From Clytia hemisphaerica (Eukaryota > Cnidaria > Hydrozoa > Leptothecata > Clytiidae), in contig CACVBU010001193.1 in assembly GCA_902728285.1 (NCBI GenBank), positions 434,001 through 498,000 of the forward strand: a stretch of 64,000 nt of DNA, read 5' to 3'. The translations under genes and the position numbers were made by a program. The notes beneath the pieces were generated by a model. That model was given only the letters and a program-made list of their open reading frames with translations. It was not told the DNA's origin and did not search any database. This document shows positions 62,401-64,000 of this stretch, one piece after another (position 1 is the first letter of the stretch; each line of letters starts with the position of its first letter).

Positions 62401-63755
62401 TGGACATTTTGCTGCTTTTTTCCGTTGTGAAAGAAAATTACAGAAATTACAGAAAGTATTATTTTTCTCTTCTCTTTATGTTTTTCTTTTATTGTTCTTC
62501 ATAGTTTTTCTCTCTCACAAAATGAATTTCGAATAAAATCAAAACGTTCGATAAAAAAACGAATGAAAAAACATTAACCTCTATTTTTCATCGTTTGTAA
62601 ACATTGGCGCAATCATTGAAGAGTGTGATTAACGATCAATTACTCTCTGCCGAATGCAATTAACGATTAATTGCTCTCTTTGAAGGAGCTCTCTTTGAAA
62701 AATAACCCATCGTGCAATTATAGACGGAAATTAATAAGCCTCAATAAAATCTAATACATTACCTTACCCTTTTGGAATATAAACAGGCCTCCTCAAAAGG
62801 AGAATTTCAAACACTAAATCTTCGAACAATTGAGAAAGCAGAAGAATGAGGATGGGTGACATACCGTGTCGTATTCTTCGACGTTGACACCTCTTTTGAT
62901 GAGAGAGTTGACCATTTCGTAATCATTCTTACGACACGCTTTCATCAGGGCCGTCATACCACTTTTCTGTAGAGAGAAAATAACAATAATACAATGTCAA
63001 ATAATATCCGAGAAATACGAGCTGTTTAACTTGGAGCCTGACCAGAGTATTCTTTCGGAAATAAGTTATGTTATATACAATCAAAGTCATAATATTTGAG
63101 AAAAAAGGGAAATTCCAACTAAAACTTACAACCACAAACGATTTGGAAGCGCTCTAATTTAGGTTGGAAGGGTAGAGTTTTAGCTCTGAGTTTTTACGCT
63201 AAACTTAAGACTTACGGCCTTAGGATCTGAGGATCCAAAAGTTCAAGAATGGTCCAATATGGCTCAGAATATAGCCTGGAAGTCTAAAAACCCCTCCCGA
63301 ATTGAAATATTCGAATAAATTTATCAATTAGCCCAAAAACGACTTTCTCGCCCGAACTTTAAATCGCTTAAAATGTGAAATTGAGATTGTAGATGAAATC
63401 AAGAAGTTTCAAAGCATCCTTGTGCCAAACAATGTTTTTGCTTTTAAAATATAGCGAGGCTTTATATACATACGTCATAATTATCACGATCTTCCTTTGG
63501 TTGTTTAAAAGGGTTCATTTCATCAGAAGCAAAACTGGTGGTAGAGGTTCGTCTACTGGAGTTGTTGCTGGCGGTGTGATCGGTAACGTTGGAGCCCCTC
63601 CGATTGTTGTCGCTGGCATCTTTGGATGGATTATTTCTGGTTGGCTTCTTCGAAGTGTTTTTGTTGGTTTGTTTGGATGGTTCATTGCGGCTGGTTAATT
63701 GTTCTGACGGACGAGAATCCAACACCAAGTTGAGAAATCTTCGATTGCTACTCAT
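41727..63755 (-). CDS. nompC: TRPN (NOMPC-type) mechanosensory cation channel
   Basis: 31 exons, all joins in frame, 1627 residues (fly NOMPC is of similar length): 63474-63755, 62865-62966, 60308-60406, 59829-59945, 59508-59711, 59279-59380, 59023-59124, 58599-58697, 57918-58016, 57631-57732, 57303-57407, 56964-57062, 56685-56813, 55513-55638, 55041-55157, 54808-54906, 54356-54556, 54099-54197, 53842-53943, 53254-53355, 52953-53153, 52510-52605, 52180-52212, 51892-51999, 51481-51678, 47864-47962, 46501-46608, 44943-45122, 44284-44455, 43010-43218, 41727-42719. Layout: Ser/Asn-rich head (1-94), 29 ankyrin repeats, linker (KFLADLTACS...LYSPAPIYTS), membrane helices, pore (DLFFAMFGLSS), S6 (ILVNLLIAMMGNTY), TRP box (EWKYGRARIIWNM), acidic tail. 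The ankyrin spring tethers the channel to microtubules and gates it by force. Exon 23 (11 residues) is the least certain. Confidence 0.96.
43830..44090. repeat. CCGGGTGCACC-family MITE (Tc1/mariner-like) in TRPN intron
   Basis: Inverted ends CCGGGTGCACCAAAAAA / TTTTTTTTGGTGTACCCGG, 261 bp. Flanked by TA on the left and TT on the right. The interior has GAAATTGTGAGCTTCAG-like words shared with 36505-36570. Confidence 0.75.
44465..44586. repeat. MITE, ACACGTTTTTTTTATAAG family, short copy 5
   Basis: GTACATATTTTTTTTCTATAAG with TTATAAGCATA inside, and an inverted GCTTATGAAAAAAAAAACAC end. Degenerate and short, immediately upstream (minus sense) of TRPN exon 29. Confidence 0.55.
44600..44851 (+). 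repeat. GGACCTACC-family element, truncated right end
   Basis: GGCCGGAAAAAATTTTTTCT, a degenerate CCGTCACATT block, GAACAAACGAGCGAACG and a degenerate GGTAGGCCCA terminus match the right half of the 45150-46285 copy. Intronic in TRPN, same antisense orientation. Confidence 0.6.
45150..46285 (+). repeat. GGACCTACC-family element in TRPN intron, multi-monomer
   Basis: Left end TGGACCTACCTGATG, right end CCACCGGGGTAGGTCCA preceded by a GGACGAAC run. The interior holds about four monomers of about 140 bp (starting near 45422, 45560, 45888 and 46035), each with TTTCCGGCAT, CGGCCGGAAAAA, a CGGGCTCCGTCACATT-like word and CTCGAGAAA. The left end lies only 27 bp from the splice acceptor of exon 28. 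Confidence 0.8.
47164..47791. mobile_element. CCGGGTG-family element with long inverted ends, TA duplication
   Basis: Ends CCGGGTGACCCACGAAAAAG and its reverse complement continue for over 60 bp (TTCAGACGTTTCCCGACGTC). TA flanks both sides. Inner parts are also inverted (GAGCTATCACTTTTTAAATT against the right-hand copy). Non-coding, in the intron before TRPN exon 26 numbering from the left. Confidence 0.8.
48797..50756. mobile_element. CCGGGTGCGCC-family element nested in a GGACCTACC copy
   Basis: Inverted ends CCGGGTGCGCCACAAAAAAG / CTTTTTTGTGGCGTACCCGG, flanked by TA on both sides. The flanks, joined with one TA, reproduce the uninterrupted sequence GTGATTCTTATAGATAAACA seen in another copy near 34641, so the TA duplication is confirmed by an empty site. 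Tc1/mariner-like; no transposase is left. Confidence 0.8.
49235..50360. mobile_element. MULE-like element with 9-bp target duplication
   Basis: ATATTTGAT flanks both sides (49226-49234 and 50361-50369). Inverted ends are GAGTCTGTTAAATGAAGCGC and GCGTCATTTAACAGACTC. Both subterminal regions are packed with GACGCGCC / GGCGCGTC words. A 9-bp duplication suggests a Mutator-like origin. A 113-codon plus-strand frame (49697-50038) is not recognised as transposase. Confidence 0.75.
55840..56638 (+). repeat. GGACCTACC-family element in TRPN intron
   Basis: Left end TGGATCTACCTGAAGG (one mismatch), right end GGTAGGTCCA at 56638. The interior holds diverged CGGGCTCCATCAGATT blocks and NAAAAATCAGAAAA-type words. 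It ends 46 bp from TRPN exon 13. Confidence 0.75.
61159..61382. repeat. MITE, TACCGTCAACTGCTCTAACT family, short copy
   Basis: Left end TACCATCAACTACTCTAACT, right end AGTTAGAGCAGTTGACAGTA (inverted), 224 bp. The interior word CCATTTCACCGAACCT is shared with the nested copy near 27990. Located in the intron between TRPN exons 2 and 3. Confidence 0.75.
61537..62337 (+). repeat. GGACCTACC-family element in TRPN intron, 801 bp
   Basis: Complete copy: TGGACCTACCTGGTTG on the left, CCCCACCGGGGTAGGTCCA on the right, with AACGAACGGACGAAC just before the right end. The best small full-length representative here. Confidence 0.8.
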
Positions 63756-64000
63756 AGCGCCATAAAAAAAAGTATTTTACACCGTCTTTTTGACTAAATC
63801 AATTGAGTTTCCTTCAGAATCGATTTTTTTCTCTTCCACATCAAAATTGTAAGTTCTCTCTTAAAGTAAAGCTCAAGAATTGAGTGAACTTAAAATTCGA
63901 TTATGTATTCATGCGATATATTGATAGAAAGAAAATGGTGTCATTTATAAAAATAACCTATACCGCTTGGAAACGAATAAATAAGCATGTAAATATTTAA
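63756..64000. other. Upstream of TRPN start codon
   Basis: The probable 5' UTR and promoter side of the TRPN gene. No TATA box or other element was placed; further upstream exons outside the window cannot be excluded. Confidence 0.4.

Larger units (their letters stand above)
46501..62966 (-). other. nompC: TRPN ankyrin-repeat exons (2-27), 29 repeats
   Basis: Most exons are 96-108 nt and encode exactly one repeat; exons 5, 17, 21 and 25 (198-204 nt) encode two; exon 23 is an acidic 33-nt insert between repeats 24 and 25. Typical repeat signatures (TPLHxAA, G.xxVVxLLL) are visible in nearly all. Every intron in this part is in phase 0, so any set of exons could be skipped without frame change. 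Confidence 0.92.

Overview
This is an AT-rich animal (invertebrate metazoan) genomic window with spliced genes, short introns and a very heavy load of small transposable elements. The presence of a complete TRPN/NOMPC mechanosensory channel gene, an RBM26/27-type RNA-binding protein and a nuclear NTH1 glycosylase points to a metazoan. The large non-coding share and the Helentron-type element would suit a cnidarian or another TE-rich invertebrate, but the sequence does not settle the phylum. All recognisable genes lie on the minus strand, and no bacterial-type operon, rRNA or CRISPR is visible.

Layout. 1-4250: repeats only. 4253-4830: a small two-exon gene for a single intracellular I-set immunoglobulin domain, with a TATA box. 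4.9-9.0 kb: nothing recognised. About 8.98-15.4 kb: a decayed autonomous Helitron of Helentron type (N-terminal module with a 2A-like motif, OTU-like module, charged tandem repeats, DUF6570-like zinc module, Rep, PIF1-like helicase, APE-type endonuclease), riddled with frameshifts. 18149-18391: a candidate two-exon gene fragment of unknown function. 19036-25463: RBM26/27 homologue in 14 exons (PWI-like N-terminus, RS-rich tract, CCCH finger, RRM1, coiled coil, RGG tract, RRM2). 25.5-32.4 kb: nested inverted-repeat transposons. 32394-35642: NTHL1 (endonuclease III) in 5 exons with complete catalytic and Fe-S motifs. 35.6-41.7 kb: more MITEs, a minisatellite and a tRNA-like sequence. 41727-63755: TRPN (NOMPC) gene in 31 exons, with 29 ankyrin repeats, linker, six-TM pore region and TRP box.

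The genes have unrelated housekeeping, DNA-repair and sensory roles, with no sign of joint function. The most unusual content is the transposon landscape. One family ending in GGACCTACC/GGTAGGTCC has six copies inside introns of NTHL1 and TRPN, all in the same antisense orientation. A three-level nest of elements carries clean target-site duplications that can be checked against an empty paralogous site. A further MITE family keeps its ends (ACACGTTTTTTTTATAAG) while its interior is rebuilt from different short repeats. I saw no clearly novel multi-gene system.
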